55,273 bases of DNA. It comes from Planctomycetaceae bacterium (GTDB lineage: Bacteria > Planctomycetota > Planctomycetia > Pirellulales > Lacipirellulaceae). Position 1 is the first letter of the stretch. Each line of letters starts with the position of its first letter. Made by a program: the position numbers and the translations under genes. The notes below the pieces were generated by a model, which saw only the letters and a list, made by a program, of their open reading frames with translations, did no database searches and was not told the DNA's origin. Positions 17,375 to 27,076 of this stretch are shown one piece after another. The stretch lies in contig PABB01000039.1 in NCBI GenBank assembly GCA_002702655.1, forward strand, positions 1 through 55,273. Reading direction: 5' to 3'.

Positions 17375-18196
17375 CTAGGCAACCTCTTTGAATCCCGGGG
17401 CGTCAACGGTCTCGATGCTGTCGAGCAGCAGGGAAACCGCCTTTTGAATGCGTTCAAGGCTCCGGGCGAGCAGGTCCTTGTCGCCTTCGTGGCCCTGAAT
17501 ATAGTCCGAGGAGTGTCTCAGGGCGTTCGACAGGCCGGCCGCTTTGGACACCACGTAGGCTACGGCTTCTGCCTCCAGTTCTTCGACCGTCTTGGAGCAC
17601 CTGCTGCAAACGGTCCCGCGGTGAAGAATCTCATGGGCGAGTTCGTGGGCCAGCGTGTTGAATTCCTCGGCATGTGAAAGCCCCCGAAGAAGTACAATCT
17701 CGCCGCCTTTCGATAGCCCGTCAGCACCGCCGAGGTCGTCATCGAAGCTGACCGTGATGCCAAGAGTGTAAGCCGTGGCGTGAAGTTTGCTGAGCTTCTC
17801 GCCAGGGTCTCCCGAGATCTTGTTGATGTCAGGAAGTTCGTCTCCCTCGGTTTGCGACACGTCGAAGACGTGGACGGCCCGGAAGCCAAAAACCTCGCGG
17901 GTTTCCTCGCTGCCGTCCGCAGCTTCCTTCTTGCCAACCAGAGGTGCAAGGATACAAATCCCTTTCTCACCCTTGCGAACGTGCCGGCCGAGCTTCAACC
18001 AGGCCCGAAAGCCAGCCACCAGTGTGGCGTTCGGTTTCTGCTTACCGATGAGCATGCAGTTTCCAAAGCTGTAGTTGTGGAACGCACTCATCGTGTCAAG
18101 AAACCGGGTCAGTTCTTCGCTCTTGCCCGCGGCCATGTGTGTCGCCAGTTCGGCAAGGGCGTTGTCGCTCAGTCGTTTTGCATCATCTCGTTTCAT
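17375..18196 (-). CDS. ArdC-like antirestriction protein (ssDNA-binding plus metallopeptidase)
   Basis: A 273-residue protein. The N-terminal half is the ArdC-type ssDNA-binding domain, marked by YSFGNCMLIGKQKPNATLVAGF and GRHVRKGEKGICILAP. The C-terminal half is a zincin-like domain with HELAHEILH at about residue 188 and a downstream Glu/Ala helix (EELEAEAVAYVVSKAAGL). Both match ArdC, which on other plasmids protects incoming single-stranded DNA against restriction during transfer. The ATG at 18196 has AAAGGAG 7-13 nt upstream; upstream in-frame codons have none. A three-stem element (18291-18379) lies 94 nt upstream in the leader. Its location beside a restriction island suggests it helps the plasmid enter restricting hosts. 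Confidence 0.85.
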   Translation of the reverse strand: MKRDDAKRLSDNALAELATHMAAGKSEELTRFLDTMSAFHNYSFGNCMLIGKQKPNATLVAGFRAWLKLGRHVRKGEKGICILAPLVGKKEAADGSEETREVFGFRAVHVFDVSQTEGDELPDINKISGDPGEKLSKLHATAYTLGITVSFDDDLGGADGLSKGGEIVLLRGLSHAEEFNTLAHELAHEILHRGTVCSRCSKTVEELEAEAVAYVVSKAAGLSNALRHSSDYIQGHEGDKDLLARSLERIQKAVSLLLDSIETVDAPGFKEVA

Positions 18197-18687
18197 GGTG
18201 TATCTCCTTTGTGAGCCAGCGTGCCGACTGACAACGCAGGCGAGGTGTTGTTGAAGAACCCGTCGGCGGTTCCTGTCGCTTGAGTTACAGCACGCGAGGT
18301 CAAGGGGAAGCCTTGGCCCGTAGGGCCAAGCAGCAGTGACGGGCCCCCTGGGGCCCGCGAACGGCCCTTGAACCGCGTGATACAATCAGAGACTCAATGA
18401 GCCGCCTATTTGCTCGCGTCAGAATCCGTGCGGCGTTCTGCGAGGCAGGGGGAAGGCCAAACCTTCAGTGAGAAACCTGGTGCTGCACGCCGCCAGCCTC
18501 AGAGAACACGGCACAGAAGACGTGGTCTGTGAAACCGGGGCGATGCGTTTCGTCTACCCACAGCAGCCGGGTGAAAGAGCAAGGGCAAGAGATGCCATGT
18601 GTCGCTTAGAGTAACACGGTGTAGATGCTACTCAAGCTCGCGGGGCGAGAGGTGACATGGCGTTCCGGTGGCCTTAGAATCACGGCC
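18197..18687. other. Divergent intergenic region between ardC-like and mrr genes
   Basis: Apart from the three-stem element at 18291-18379, I see no supported gene in these 491 bp. A 44-codon open frame from a GTG at about 18483 to 18617 has no ribosome-binding site and no recognisable protein character. Confidence 0.4.
18291..18379 (-). promoter_or_regulatory. Three-stem leader element, copy 2 (upstream of the ardC-like gene)
   Basis: Same architecture as the copy at 16198-16277. The closing stem is 18291-18295/18375-18379, 18298-18300/18372-18374 and 18301-18306/18365-18370. The hairpins are 18312-18319/18323-18330 (8 bp, CTTGGCCC and GGGCCAAG) and 18340-18347/18350-18357 (8 bp, CGGGCCCC and GGGGCCCG). 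In copy 1 the matching hairpins are 6 bp, CTTTGC/GCAAAG and CGAGGC/GCCTCG. Keeping the pairing while changing the bases is direct evidence that the fold is selected. TACAATC follows at 18381-18387. Confidence 0.7.
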
Positions 18688-19596
18688 ATGGCCATTCCAA
18701 CCTTTAAAGACCTGATGCTGCCTTTGCTAAGAGCCTTTGGCGAAGGGGGCGAGCACCACATCCGCGAGATGCGAGAGCGTCTGGCGGATGAACTCGAGCT
18801 CTCGGACGATGACCGAAAGGAAGAGCTCCCAAGCGGCCAGCGAGTGCTCAGCAATCGCGTCGGCTGGGCGAGAACGTACCTGAACAAGGCCGGTCTCATC
18901 GAATCGACCCGGCGGGGATGGTGGTCGATTACCGAAGACGGGCAGAAGCTCCTCGCCGAAGCCCCGTCCCGCATTGATTACCATCTTCTCGACCGGTTTG
19001 AGAGCTTTGCTGAGTGGCGCCGCCAGAAGCCAAAGTCAGACGGCGATGCGGGCGAGGAGGCCGTTGAATCGGCGGCCACTCCTGACGAGACGATGGAAGC
19101 CGCGTTCCGCGAGCATCGCGAGCAGGTGCAGGCGGAACTTCTCGACACCGTCAAGAGCGTCTCGCCCTACTTCTTTGAGAAGGTCGTGCTGCGGCTGTTG
19201 CGGGCGATGGGCTACGGCGGGGCGACGGGGCGAGGGGAGGTGACCCCGAAGTCAGGCGACGGCGGCATTGACGGCGTTATCTACGAGGACAAGCTGGGGC
19301 TTGATACTGTCGTGATTCAGGCCAAACGCTGGCAGGGGACCGTCGGCCGCGAGGCCGTGCAGGCCTTTGTTGGCAGCATGGATTTTCATCGGTCTCGCAA
19401 GGGCGTGTTTCTGACCACCGGGAGCTTCAGCCGCGAGGCTCTGGAGTACATCGACCGTATCGAAGGCAAGAAGGTGGTGCTCATCGACGGCGAAGAGCTT
19501 GCCGGATTGATGGTCGATTATCGGGTAGGCGTAACGCCGACCAAGACTTACGAGCTGGTCGACGTGTCACAAGATTTCTTTGATGAGGACCTGTGA
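18688..19596 (+). CDS. mrr: Mrr-family type IV restriction endonuclease
   Basis: A 302-residue protein. Residues 1-90 are the Mrr N-terminal winged-helix domain (IPTFKDLMLPLLRAFGEGGEHH, then NRVGWARTYLNKAGLIESTRRGWWSIT). The C-terminal half is the Mrr catalytic PD-(D/E)xK fold, with YFFEKVVLRLLRAMGYGG, the Asp of SGDGGIDGVI and the QAKRW motif. Mrr cuts DNA carrying foreign methylation. The ATG at 18688 is preferred to upstream frames because the Mrr domain begins there. The gene opens a rightward defence block. A 60-residue coiled-coil protein starts 2 nt after its stop. Confidence 0.85.
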   Translation: MAIPTFKDLMLPLLRAFGEGGEHHIREMRERLADELELSDDDRKEELPSGQRVLSNRVGWARTYLNKAGLIESTRRGWWSITEDGQKLLAEAPSRIDYHLLDRFESFAEWRRQKPKSDGDAGEEAVESAATPDETMEAAFREHREQVQAELLDTVKSVSPYFFEKVVLRLLRAMGYGGATGRGEVTPKSGDGGIDGVIYEDKLGLDTVVIQAKRWQGTVGREAVQAFVGSMDFHRSRKGVFLTTGSFSREALEYIDRIEGKKVVLIDGEELAGLMVDYRVGVTPTKTYELVDVSQDFFDEDL

Positions 19597-19597
19597 C

Positions 19598-19780
19598 GTG
19601 GACCAAAACCGTCGAGACGAGCTTGAGAAGCGATTCCAGCAAATTAACCGTCGGCTTGAGAAGCTGCCTCCCTGCGATGGGGAGGAAGAAACCGAGCGGA
19701 ACCGGCTGCTGCAGGAGCTTGACGAAATCGAGTACGAGTTGGGCGAGGCGTTTTTTGAGATGAGGACGCGGCAGGAGTGA
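19598..19780 (+). CDS. Small coiled-coil protein coupled to mrr
   Basis: A 60-residue, highly charged protein (DQNRRDELEKRFQQINRRLE ... ELDEIEYELGEAFFEMRTRQE) with a clear heptad pattern, so probably a short antiparallel or dimeric coiled coil. The GTG at 19598 is chosen because GAGGA lies 8 nt upstream, inside the end of mrr; an ATG at 19583 is also in frame. Translational coupling to mrr suggests an accessory or regulatory partner. I do not recognise a family. Confidence 0.55.
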   Translation: MDQNRRDELEKRFQQINRRLEKLPPCDGEEETERNRLLQELDEIEYELGEAFFEMRTRQE

Positions 19781-19823
19781 GGGCAGGACACACCGAATCG
19801 AATGCAATCGCAACGGGGGCGGG

Positions 19824-20984
19824 TCAGGTCTCGGCTCCCGCGAAATAGGCTCCTTCGGCCTTAAAAAACCGCGTCCAGCGGTCGAGAAAATCAGAGGCAA
19901 TGGTCGTCCCCTCGCGAAGCTGCGGCAGCGAATACTCTTGCGGGGAGTCAGTTGCCCGCACGGCGTTCCCCAGTTCTCGCATGGGCATGCTCATGGAACG
20001 CGGCGGGGTCCGCGGCACGGGACCGAACTGCTTCTGGTTGATTCCTCTGATTTCGGCTGACAGATAAACCGTTGTCAGGCGTCGGTCGGCAATGAGTTGA
20101 TAGCACGAGCTGGCGACGTTGATTGCTGCCAGCAGCCGTTGCGACACAAGGTTACTGTCGATGATGCACCCCATCATGATGGAGTGCTCAAACCCGCGGT
20201 CAGGGAGCGTCAAATCACCGGAGACGATGCAGGTTCCGTCGGCGTACAGCGTCAGAGATGAAAACGTCTCGCGGCGACCGCGTGACTGCTGGCGAAAACG
20301 TACAAAGTCGCGGCCCTCTTCGGTGCGAGTTCCTGATGTGGCGTCAAACAGACGCGGCTTCTGTCCGAACAAGAGAAGCTGAGTGACCTCTTCGTGAAAG
20401 CTCTGGTCACTGAGCCGTTGCGGGCCAAGCAGTTCCCCGAGGTCCTGGGTTGGCGTGAGCCCCACTAGCAGTCCCGACTGATGATGCTCCGGCTGGACGG
20501 CGTCGCTGCACGATACGATATGCCGTGCTGCTTCGTCTGCTGACCTCTTGCCTCCGCCAGCACGGCCGAGGTCGTTGAGTCCGCGAACGACCAGATTCTG
20601 CAACTCCGCCGCAGTTGTGTACTTCGCGTAGAAATAGCCGCTATTGTAATCGCCTACCTTCCGCAGAAAGTCGTCCTGTTTGGGGTCTTTCTCCTCGTTC
20701 GAGACGAATACCAGAATGCGAAGGCCACGCTGACGAGCTTCTTCAAACTCCTCTTCTGATACGGACATCCCTGACGGGGCGACATAACCGTACCGTCGTC
20801 CGAACACACCGACGTACACATCGCAACTTCTAACCTTGTCCAGGCATGCCGACTGAGAGCTTTGGGGTTGAGCCCCAAAGCCCTCAGCCATCACGGCCTC
20901 ATGTCGAAGGAGTTCAATGGCGTCGCGAGCAGCGGCTCGCTCTGCCTCAAATCCCTGCATCACAGAACTGACAAAGACTCGCAT
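19824..20984 (-). CDS. DUF4062 domain protein
   Basis: A 386-residue protein. Residues 1-130 are DUF4062: MRVFVSSVMQGFEAERAAARD, then CDVYVGVFGRRYGYV and SVSEEEFEEARQRGLRILVFV. DUF4062 is related to TIR-like domains and often sits at the N-terminus of NTPase or defence proteins. The remaining 250 residues (with ADGTCIVSGDLTLPD and RLTTVYLSAEIRGINQ) are not recognised and may be a sensor or effector. The ATG at 20984 has AGGAG 7 nt upstream; the GTG-like longer start at 20999 does not. It follows the zinc-ribbon gene at 24 bp on the same strand. With mrr and the type III system around it, a defence role is likely but unproven. Confidence 0.7.
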   Translation of the reverse strand: MRVFVSSVMQGFEAERAAARDAIELLRHEAVMAEGFGAQPQSSQSACLDKVRSCDVYVGVFGRRYGYVAPSGMSVSEEEFEEARQRGLRILVFVSNEEKDPKQDDFLRKVGDYNSGYFYAKYTTAAELQNLVVRGLNDLGRAGGGKRSADEAARHIVSCSDAVQPEHHQSGLLVGLTPTQDLGELLGPQRLSDQSFHEEVTQLLLFGQKPRLFDATSGTRTEEGRDFVRFRQQSRGRRETFSSLTLYADGTCIVSGDLTLPDRGFEHSIMMGCIIDSNLVSQRLLAAINVASSCYQLIADRRLTTVYLSAEIRGINQKQFGPVPRTPPRSMSMPMRELGNAVRATDSPQEYSLPQLREGTTIASDFLDRWTRFFKAEGAYFAGAET

Positions 20985-21008
20985 GGCATGCTCCTGCATG
21001 TGGGGCGG

Positions 21009-21185
21009 CTACCGCGGCCGGTTCGGCAAGGGACGTTCACGGACGCGGTCGAGGTAGACGCTGGAGCAGGCGGGGCAGCGGGCAGGCGATGTGCAGACCT
21101 GCCGGGTTTCCGCTTCTCCTTTCTCGTAAACCTCCAGTTCAAAGCGTCTTCCGCACCGAGTGCATTTGAATTCGACCAGCAGCAT
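21009..21185 (-). CDS. 58-residue zinc-ribbon protein
   Basis: A short open frame read leftward from the ATG at 21185, whose GGAGG lies 9 nt upstream. The protein begins MLLVEFKCTRCGRRFELEVY and carries a second pair CPAC about 25 residues later, so it has two CxxC knuckles of a zinc ribbon (CTRC and CPAC), plus an intervening Cys. It ends RPLPNRPR. It is only 24 bp upstream of the DUF4062 gene and almost surely in one transcript with it. Zinc ribbons of this size often bind nucleic acid or act as small regulators. It is easily missed because of its length. Confidence 0.65.
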   Translation of the reverse strand: MLLVEFKCTRCGRRFELEVYEKGEAETRQVCTSPARCPACSSVYLDRVRERPLPNRPR

Positions 21186-21571
21186 AGCAAAAACCTCCTC
21201 GTACGCCTGCTGAGCGTGACAAGCCGCCGTGATGAACTACGCGGGCAGCGTAGCGGAGAAATCGCCGACTCGTCTCAACCAGACGTCGGCGGCCCGAGTC
21301 CGCTCAGGGGACAGAGGGGCCGCGTGCATTACTTCTCGCCAGTGGGCGAGCACGCTGCCTACGTGACAGACCATGAAGGTGATGGACGCAGCAGCGACGG
21401 GCAGGGTTCGCGTCACGGCGTAAAAAAACCCAAAAAGTTGCCGTCAGGGGAGGAAAGACGCCAGTTCACGGGCTCGGAAAGCCCGCCAACGGTCGCTACA
21501 ATGGCCGCAACCTCTTGCCCACCACGCGTTTACGAGGTTGTGCCAATCTCTCTTTGCGCGACTCCGACTCC
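21186..21571. promoter_or_regulatory. Divergent control region of the zinc-ribbon/DUF4062 and mod/res operons
   Basis: The 386-bp gap separates two divergent operons. TACAAT at 21497-21502 could be a -10 box for the rightward methyltransferase, but the -35 is weak. A small hairpin GGGCT-CGGAA-AGCCC lies at 21470-21484. The leftward side contains a 59-codon frame listed separately. No other element is visible. Confidence 0.35.
21237..21416 (-). CDS. Possible 59-residue protein
   Basis: An open frame from GTG at 21416, with the segment [25 protein letters not shown] reading like an amphipathic helix, and third-base GC near 74 percent, as in neighbouring genes. There is no clear ribosome-binding site and no known family. 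It lies 51 bp before the zinc-ribbon gene on the same strand. It could equally be chance. Confidence 0.25.
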   Translation of the reverse strand: MTRTLPVAAASITFMVCHVGSVLAHWREVMHAAPLSPERTRAADVWLRRVGDFSATLPA

Positions 21572-23653
21572 ATGGCGAAATCAAAGACAACCAGCAAAGC
21601 GACCGGGCCCGATGAGGTCCAGTACGGCCCCAATAATCCTCATCCCCTCAGTACTCTTCGCACCGAACTCGTCTGGGAAGGAAAGTACGACGAGTGGGGT
21701 AACCGTCGTGAAGTAGATGCGGCTGATCTCGCGATGCCGCTGCAGAAAATTGAGACGATTGATGAGCCCAGAGCGAGAGCGGAAGCTCAGGGCGTCCTTT
21801 TCGATGCAAACAACGCACACCTTGATGATTTTAGGAATCGATTGATCTGGGGGGACAATCTACTGACAACCTCCTCGCTGCTAGCTGAGTTCAGGGGTGC
21901 GATAGATCTGATCTACATTGACCCACCATTTGATGTAGGTGCTGATTTTTCAGCCAAAGTTCTGCTTGGTGACGAGCGAGAAGCGATAGAAAAAAATGCT
22001 TCTGTTTTGGAGTTTGTAGCTTACAGAGATACATGGGGCAAAGGGTCTGACAGTTATCTTCATATGATTTCCTCTCGTCTATTGGTAATGCGAGAGTTGC
22101 TCGCGGAGACGGGTAGCATCTGGGTTCACGTGGGGCCTTATGTCAGCCATCAGGTAAAGCTCATACTTGACGAAGTGTTTGGGCCAGGTACAGCTCGTGC
22201 GGAGATAACATGGCAGAGAACATCGGCCCATGGCGATGCAAAGTCGTTCGGCCACGTTACGGACCAGATCTTTGGATACGCAAAAGCGGCAGGTAGGGCG
22301 AAGTGGAATAGGTTGTATGTTCCGCTCTCTGAGAAACATCTGGAGACGGAATACAGGTACCAAGACCCGGACGGACGGCGGTTCAGCCGCGGCGACTTAA
22401 CCGCCGCCGGAATTCGACGAGGCGAGACCGGCAAAGCGTGGCGAGGTCTAAATCCAACGTCTCGCGGTCGACACTGGGCTTTGCCGCCAGCAGAACTCGA
22501 CCGTCTCGACGACGAGAAGCGAATCTACTGGCCGCCTAAGGGTGTCTGGCCCAGATTGAAGCAGTATGCAGATGAGAGTTTGGGGAAGCCTGTTACTAAC
22601 TTATGGTCGGATATTCCCCCACTAAATAACGTGACATCCGAAGGAACCGGATACGAGACCCAGAAGCCAGAAGCACTGCTTGCTCGAATAATCCAGGCAT
22701 GTTCCGACGAAGGGGATTTGGTAGCGGACTTCTTCTGTGGATCGGGCACGACGGGAGCAGTTGCCGAGAAACTGGGACGTCGGTGGATAATGTCTGATTT
22801 GGGAAGGTTTGCTATTCATACAAGTCGAAAGCGACTGATTGACATACAGCGGTCACTTCACAAGGACGACAAGCCATACAGGGCGTTTGATGTTTTTAAC
22901 CTTGGACGGTACGAGCGACAGTGGTGGCAAAAGGAACGTCTTACAGGTGCAGACGAAGACCATCGTCGAGTCGTGCTCGAGTTCTACAGGGCCGAAGTGC
23001 TGAAGACGCCTACATCACCGCTTCTCCACGGTCGCAAGGGCCCGTCACTCTGTCACGTAGACGGCATTGACGGCATTCTCACCCGCAAGGAAATCGATGT
23101 CGTAGCGAGGGCCGCGAAAGAGGCCGGAGCGAAGGAGGTAACGTGTCTAGCGTGGGAGTTCGAGATGGATTTGCGTCTCGAATGCAATCGGCTTGAAAAA
23201 GAACTTGGCATCAAGATCAAGCTCATTCAAATCCCGCGGGAAATCATGGAGAAGAACCGCACGGAGCCGCCGCCATTTCTGGAAGTGGCCACGCTGGAAG
23301 CCAAACCGGTCTACCGCAAGAAGGGCAAGACCAAGACAGTCGACATTCAACTCACCAAGTTCTTGCCGTCGCTAGCCGAGGTTCCGACCAAGGAAATTAA
23401 GGCCCTGCAGGAGCGTGCCGTCAAGCACGGGTTCGACTTCATTGACTTCTGGGCCGTCGATTTTGACTTTCAGCACGGCGGCCCCTTTAACCACCACTGG
23501 CAAGACTACCGCACCCGCAAGGACCGCTCGCTCAAGACGGAATCGGAGCAACGCTACCAGTACCCGAAGAAGGGCTCTTACACCGCCTGCGTCAAGGTCG
23601 TGGACATTTTCGGATGCGACACTTCCATCACCGTGGAGGTCGACCATGAGTAG
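21572..23653 (+). CDS. mod: Type III-like restriction-modification methyltransferase (Mod)
   Basis: A 693-residue DNA methyltransferase. The catalytic motif [16 protein letters not shown] is near residue 117 and the SAM-binding motif [19 protein letters not shown] near 388; this order (IV then I) is the beta class used by type III Mod enzymes that make N6-methyladenine. About 300 residues follow with no known motif apart from a long charged middle part. The ATG at 21572 replaces a longer frame that begins inside the promoter region. Its stop overlaps the start of the restriction gene by 8 bp (ATGAGTAG), so the two are translationally coupled. The target recognition sequence cannot be predicted from the protein. 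Confidence 0.9.
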   Translation: MAKSKTTSKATGPDEVQYGPNNPHPLSTLRTELVWEGKYDEWGNRREVDAADLAMPLQKIETIDEPRARAEAQGVLFDANNAHLDDFRNRLIWGDNLLTTSSLLAEFRGAIDLIYIDPPFDVGADFSAKVLLGDEREAIEKNASVLEFVAYRDTWGKGSDSYLHMISSRLLVMRELLAETGSIWVHVGPYVSHQVKLILDEVFGPGTARAEITWQRTSAHGDAKSFGHVTDQIFGYAKAAGRAKWNRLYVPLSEKHLETEYRYQDPDGRRFSRGDLTAAGIRRGETGKAWRGLNPTSRGRHWALPPAELDRLDDEKRIYWPPKGVWPRLKQYADESLGKPVTNLWSDIPPLNNVTSEGTGYETQKPEALLARIIQACSDEGDLVADFFCGSGTTGAVAEKLGRRWIMSDLGRFAIHTSRKRLIDIQRSLHKDDKPYRAFDVFNLGRYERQWWQKERLTGADEDHRRVVLEFYRAEVLKTPTSPLLHGRKGPSLCHVDGIDGILTRKEIDVVARAAKEAGAKEVTCLAWEFEMDLRLECNRLEKELGIKIKLIQIPREIMEKNRTEPPPFLEVATLEAKPVYRKKGKTKTVDIQLTKFLPSLAEVPTKEIKALQERAVKHGFDFIDFWAVDFDFQHGGPFNHHWQDYRTRKDRSLKTESEQRYQYPKKGSYTACVKVVDIFGCDTSITVEVDHE

Positions 23654-26600
23654 CGACCCGGTGGTCAATCTCGGGGCGCTGGAACCGCTGTTTGGCCCGT
23701 CCGATGTTCCCAATCAACACCGCGTTCGCGGCGAGCACGACGGCGACCCGGCACGAATTATCAACGGCCGGAGGCCAAGCCCGGTCGTTATCGCTCAGAA
23801 CATGCGACGAGACCTCGCTGACTGGCGGGAAGCCCAGTACGGCGGCGCCTCGGACACGTCACGAGAGTTGCTGCACCACTGGTTCTATTCAGACCATTAC
23901 GTTGAGAGCCCGGACGGAGCGAGCTTTCCATTCAATTACTATTTCTGCCAGCGAGAAGCGATTGAGTCCCTCATCTATCTGTATGAGGTTCGCGGGATTC
24001 GCACCCTCTCCGGGCTCACTGCGGAATTTGGCGGTCCGGACCGAGAGCGGGCCGCTCTGGGCATCAATCCGGAGGAAGATGCTTGGGCCAAGTACGCCTT
24101 CAAAGTCGCGACGGGGGCCGGGAAGACAAAAATCATGAGCCTCGCCATCGTGTGGAGCTATTTCCACTCGTTGCGAGAGCCGGACTCGGAGCTTGCGAAG
24201 AATTTCGTCGTTATCGCTCCTGGAGTCACGGTCTTCGAACGGCTCAAAGAAGACTTCGGCGATGGCCGCATTTTTCATTCAGACCCTCTTATCCCTTCCG
24301 CCTGGCGGGGCGATTGGAACCTGTCGGTCGTGCTGCAAGACGAAGCCGCGGGAACTGCCACGGGCGGCGTGCTGTACCTGACGAACATTCATCGTCTATA
24401 CAACACGACAAAACGCCGGAAGAAGGACGCGGAGACATACGACTGGATGGGCCCCAACGTGTCGAAGGCCAAGGCACTCGACACGAGCCGTGCCCTGCGA
24501 GAGAGAATCACCTCCCATCCCCGCCTGATGGTGCTCAATGACGAGGCCCATCACGTCTGGGATTCTGATTCCGCGTGGAACGAGGCCATTGGCTTTCTGC
24601 ATTCGACGACCCGGAAGCGGGGCGGAGGTCTCGTCGCACAACTCGATTTGTCGGCGACGCCGAAGGACAACAAGGGAAACGTATTCCGGCACGTCGTGGT
24701 CGACACGCCGCTTGGCGAGGCTGTCGACGCAGGCATTATCAAGACGCCGGTTATTGGCCACGGCTCGCAGCTCGTGGAGCGAGCTCACGACGACGCGGCA
24801 TACAAGTACGAGCAGCATCTCACCATCGGCTACAATCGCTGGCTCGCCTCCAAGGACGAATGGGACCAGAGTGGCAAGAAGCCGCTTATGTTCGTGATGA
24901 CGGAGGACACCGAGGCCGCCGATCAGATTGCTCGACGCCTGAACGCCGACCCGGCGTTTGCCGAGCTCAATGGCAAGACAATCAACCTCCACACAAACCT
25001 CAAGGGCAAGCTGAAAAAGCGGGGGTCAGGCGTCAATGCCTACTACGAGTTTGTCGAGAGCGAGAAGGACATCAGCGACGAAGACCTCAAGGCACTTCGA
25101 AAGCTCTCTCGGGACCTTGATGAGAATTCCAGCCCGTATCGCTGCATTGTCTCGGTCCTGATGCTTCGCGAGGGCTGGGACGTTCGCAATGTCACCACGA
25201 TTGTCCCGCTGCGTCCTCTGACAGCCGCGTCCAAGATTCTCCCGGAGCAGACGCTTGGTCGCGGGTTGCGTCGCATGACGCCACCGGGCCAGGCGGCCGA
25301 GGTCGTCACGGTCGTTGAACATCCTTCCTTCGTCGGGCTGTATCGCGAGCAGCTCTCTGAAGAAGGGGTTCCCATCGACGGCATCGATATCGACAAGATT
25401 CCTCGCACGACCGTCACGATCTATCCTGACGCTGAGAATAAAGACCTTGATGCACTGAATCTGGAATTGCCGCGTCTGTCGCCGGGCTATCGCATTGAGC
25501 CGGAGCTCGGCGATATCTCAATCGCCGATGTCCGGAGCAGTTTTGGCGAATTCGCCACGCTTCCGCTCGGAGCGCACGAAGACAGGGAGATCCAATACGA
25601 GGGGCGGCATCTCATCACAAACGAAATCGTCGAGCAGATGACGATTAAGCTCGACCTGCTCGCGGATGGCGTGGGGGCGATTTCGTTTTTTCGCGAGGAA
25701 ATTGAGCGAGCCGTCAAGATTCGCGGCACGCATGCGAAACTGGCGCCCCTCATCCAGGAGTTTCTGGAGCAGGTGCTATTCGAGGAGCCAGTGACTCTGT
25801 ACGAATCCCGGCTTCTTGCTCGACTGGCCGACTCGGATGTTCGCGAGCACATCCGGGCGACGTTTGTGCCGCTCGTGCTGTCTCGAATTACCCGCAAAGA
25901 GAAACGACTCAAGGAGGCGGCCCCCCAATCGATGACGACATGGAAGCCGTTTCAGGCCACGCACTCCGAACGTCATCCGGCAGAGATTGCTAGTCGTACG
26001 CCCTTCAATCTGGTCCCCTGCAATCGGGAATTGGAAGTCGCTTTCAGCGAGTTCGCAGACCGTGCCGACGACGTCGCCGCGTTTGCCAAGAACGCCGGGC
26101 CGCAGGCCCTTCGCATCGACTATCTGGCCCGCGACGGTCGTCGTTCCATCTATACGGCTGATTTCATCGTGCGGCTGACCGACGGGCACTACTTGCTTGT
26201 CGAGACGAAAGGCCAGGTCGATGTCGAGGTCGCTGCGAGGGCGAGGGCCGGCATCGAATGGTGTAAGGCGGCAACCACAAAAAAGACTCGCTGGGAGTAT
26301 CTCTACGTCCCGCAGGACGTGTTTCAGAGGATCTCCCGCCGGAGCATGCGGGAACTTGCCCGGGCGTGCCAACCAGCTCTGGCTGACCTGTTGCGAGAGT
26401 CTGGCCCTCAACTGAGCCTGCGGTTTGACCTCTCTGACCACGACCGCATAGCCGAACAGGTCGAGCACTTCATTTCAGCGGCCGAACTGAAGACACTGCC
26501 GGTTCGGTTTCAAAAGGCCATCGAGCACGCCGTAACGCTCTACTATTTCCATGAGAACAAAGAAGACGTCTCGTACGGGCCGATTTTTCAGCCGCTGCTC

Positions 26601-27065
26601 GGGCCCGTGGACAATGCCGCCGAAGCTCTTTTGCTGGAGCGTCTTTCCCAGGATGTGCCCGTCGTCGAGGCTGAACAAAAGGACTATTTCGAACCCGACA
26701 TGGGAGAACCTGCCAATCGAAAGGAGAGAGACACGGCCGAGTACCTGCGTAAACGGGCCGAGCCCTTCAAGCGATTGTTGGTACATCGCAGCCCCCTGAT
26801 GCCGACGGGGCTACTTGTCTTCTGCCTCGAATACGCCGGAAAGGATTCGCAGCCCCTCGGCGGCATATTTACAAGCATCTATTCGCATTTTGGCGAGCTG
26901 GCAAAGACCGACCTCGGGAGCCTTTTGAAGCAGGTCTATGAGTTTCGCAACGACTACATCGCCCACGAAAAGAAGTCGCTTGACGACAGCGAACAGGCCA
27001 AAGAGGCCGTTCGCCTGTGGGTCAGAACTCTCAGCAAGCTTCACCAATCGCGACGCAAGGATTAA
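23646..27065 (+). CDS. res: Type III-like restriction enzyme (Res) with DEAD/H helicase and nuclease
   Basis: An 1139-residue protein. The superfamily 2 helicase shows Walker [13 protein letters not shown] (near residue 155), the DEAH box [10 protein letters not shown] (near 298), and motif [12 protein letters not shown] (near 536), preceded by [18 protein letters not shown]. The nuclease is a PD-(D/E)xK domain with ADFIVRL and LLVETKGQ (near 850). About 230 further residues follow. The layout matches Res subunits that need a partner Mod and ATP. It starts at ATG 23646 inside the end of mod. The next gene starts 11 bp after its stop, with its ribosome-binding site overlapping the stop codon, so the three genes form one operon. 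Confidence 0.9.
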   Translation: MSSDPVVNLGALEPLFGPSDVPNQHRVRGEHDGDPARIINGRRPSPVVIAQNMRRDLADWREAQYGGASDTSRELLHHWFYSDHYVESPDGASFPFNYYFCQREAIESLIYLYEVRGIRTLSGLTAEFGGPDRERAALGINPEEDAWAKYAFKVATGAGKTKIMSLAIVWSYFHSLREPDSELAKNFVVIAPGVTVFERLKEDFGDGRIFHSDPLIPSAWRGDWNLSVVLQDEAAGTATGGVLYLTNIHRLYNTTKRRKKDAETYDWMGPNVSKAKALDTSRALRERITSHPRLMVLNDEAHHVWDSDSAWNEAIGFLHSTTRKRGGGLVAQLDLSATPKDNKGNVFRHVVVDTPLGEAVDAGIIKTPVIGHGSQLVERAHDDAAYKYEQHLTIGYNRWLASKDEWDQSGKKPLMFVMTEDTEAADQIARRLNADPAFAELNGKTINLHTNLKGKLKKRGSGVNAYYEFVESEKDISDEDLKALRKLSRDLDENSSPYRCIVSVLMLREGWDVRNVTTIVPLRPLTAASKILPEQTLGRGLRRMTPPGQAAEVVTVVEHPSFVGLYREQLSEEGVPIDGIDIDKIPRTTVTIYPDAENKDLDALNLELPRLSPGYRIEPELGDISIADVRSSFGEFATLPLGAHEDREIQYEGRHLITNEIVEQMTIKLDLLADGVGAISFFREEIERAVKIRGTHAKLAPLIQEFLEQVLFEEPVTLYESRLLARLADSDVREHIRATFVPLVLSRITRKEKRLKEAAPQSMTTWKPFQATHSERHPAEIASRTPFNLVPCNRELEVAFSEFADRADDVAAFAKNAGPQALRIDYLARDGRRSIYTADFIVRLTDGHYLLVETKGQVDVEVAARARAGIEWCKAATTKKTRWEYLYVPQDVFQRISRRSMRELARACQPALADLLRESGPQLSLRFDLSDHDRIAEQVEHFISAAELKTLPVRFQKAIEHAVTLYYFHENKEDVSYGPIFQPLLGPVDNAAEALLLERLSQDVPVVEAEQKDYFEPDMGEPANRKERDTAEYLRKRAEPFKRLLVHRSPLMPTGLLVFCLEYAGKDSQPLGGIFTSIYSHFGELAKTDLGSLLKQVYEFRNDYIAHEKKSLDDSEQAKEAVRLWVRTLSKLHQSRRKD

Positions 27066-27076
27066 GGAGTCGTGAC

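Noticed and set aside
16198-18379. Integron attC sites as explanation for the three-stem elements
   Set aside because: The conserved attC core (GTTRRRY and its complement) is absent and there is no integron integrase.
20862-21716. A 284-codon rightward frame over the DUF4062/zinc-ribbon region and the start of mod
   Set aside because: It runs antisense to two better supported genes and overlaps the mod start.
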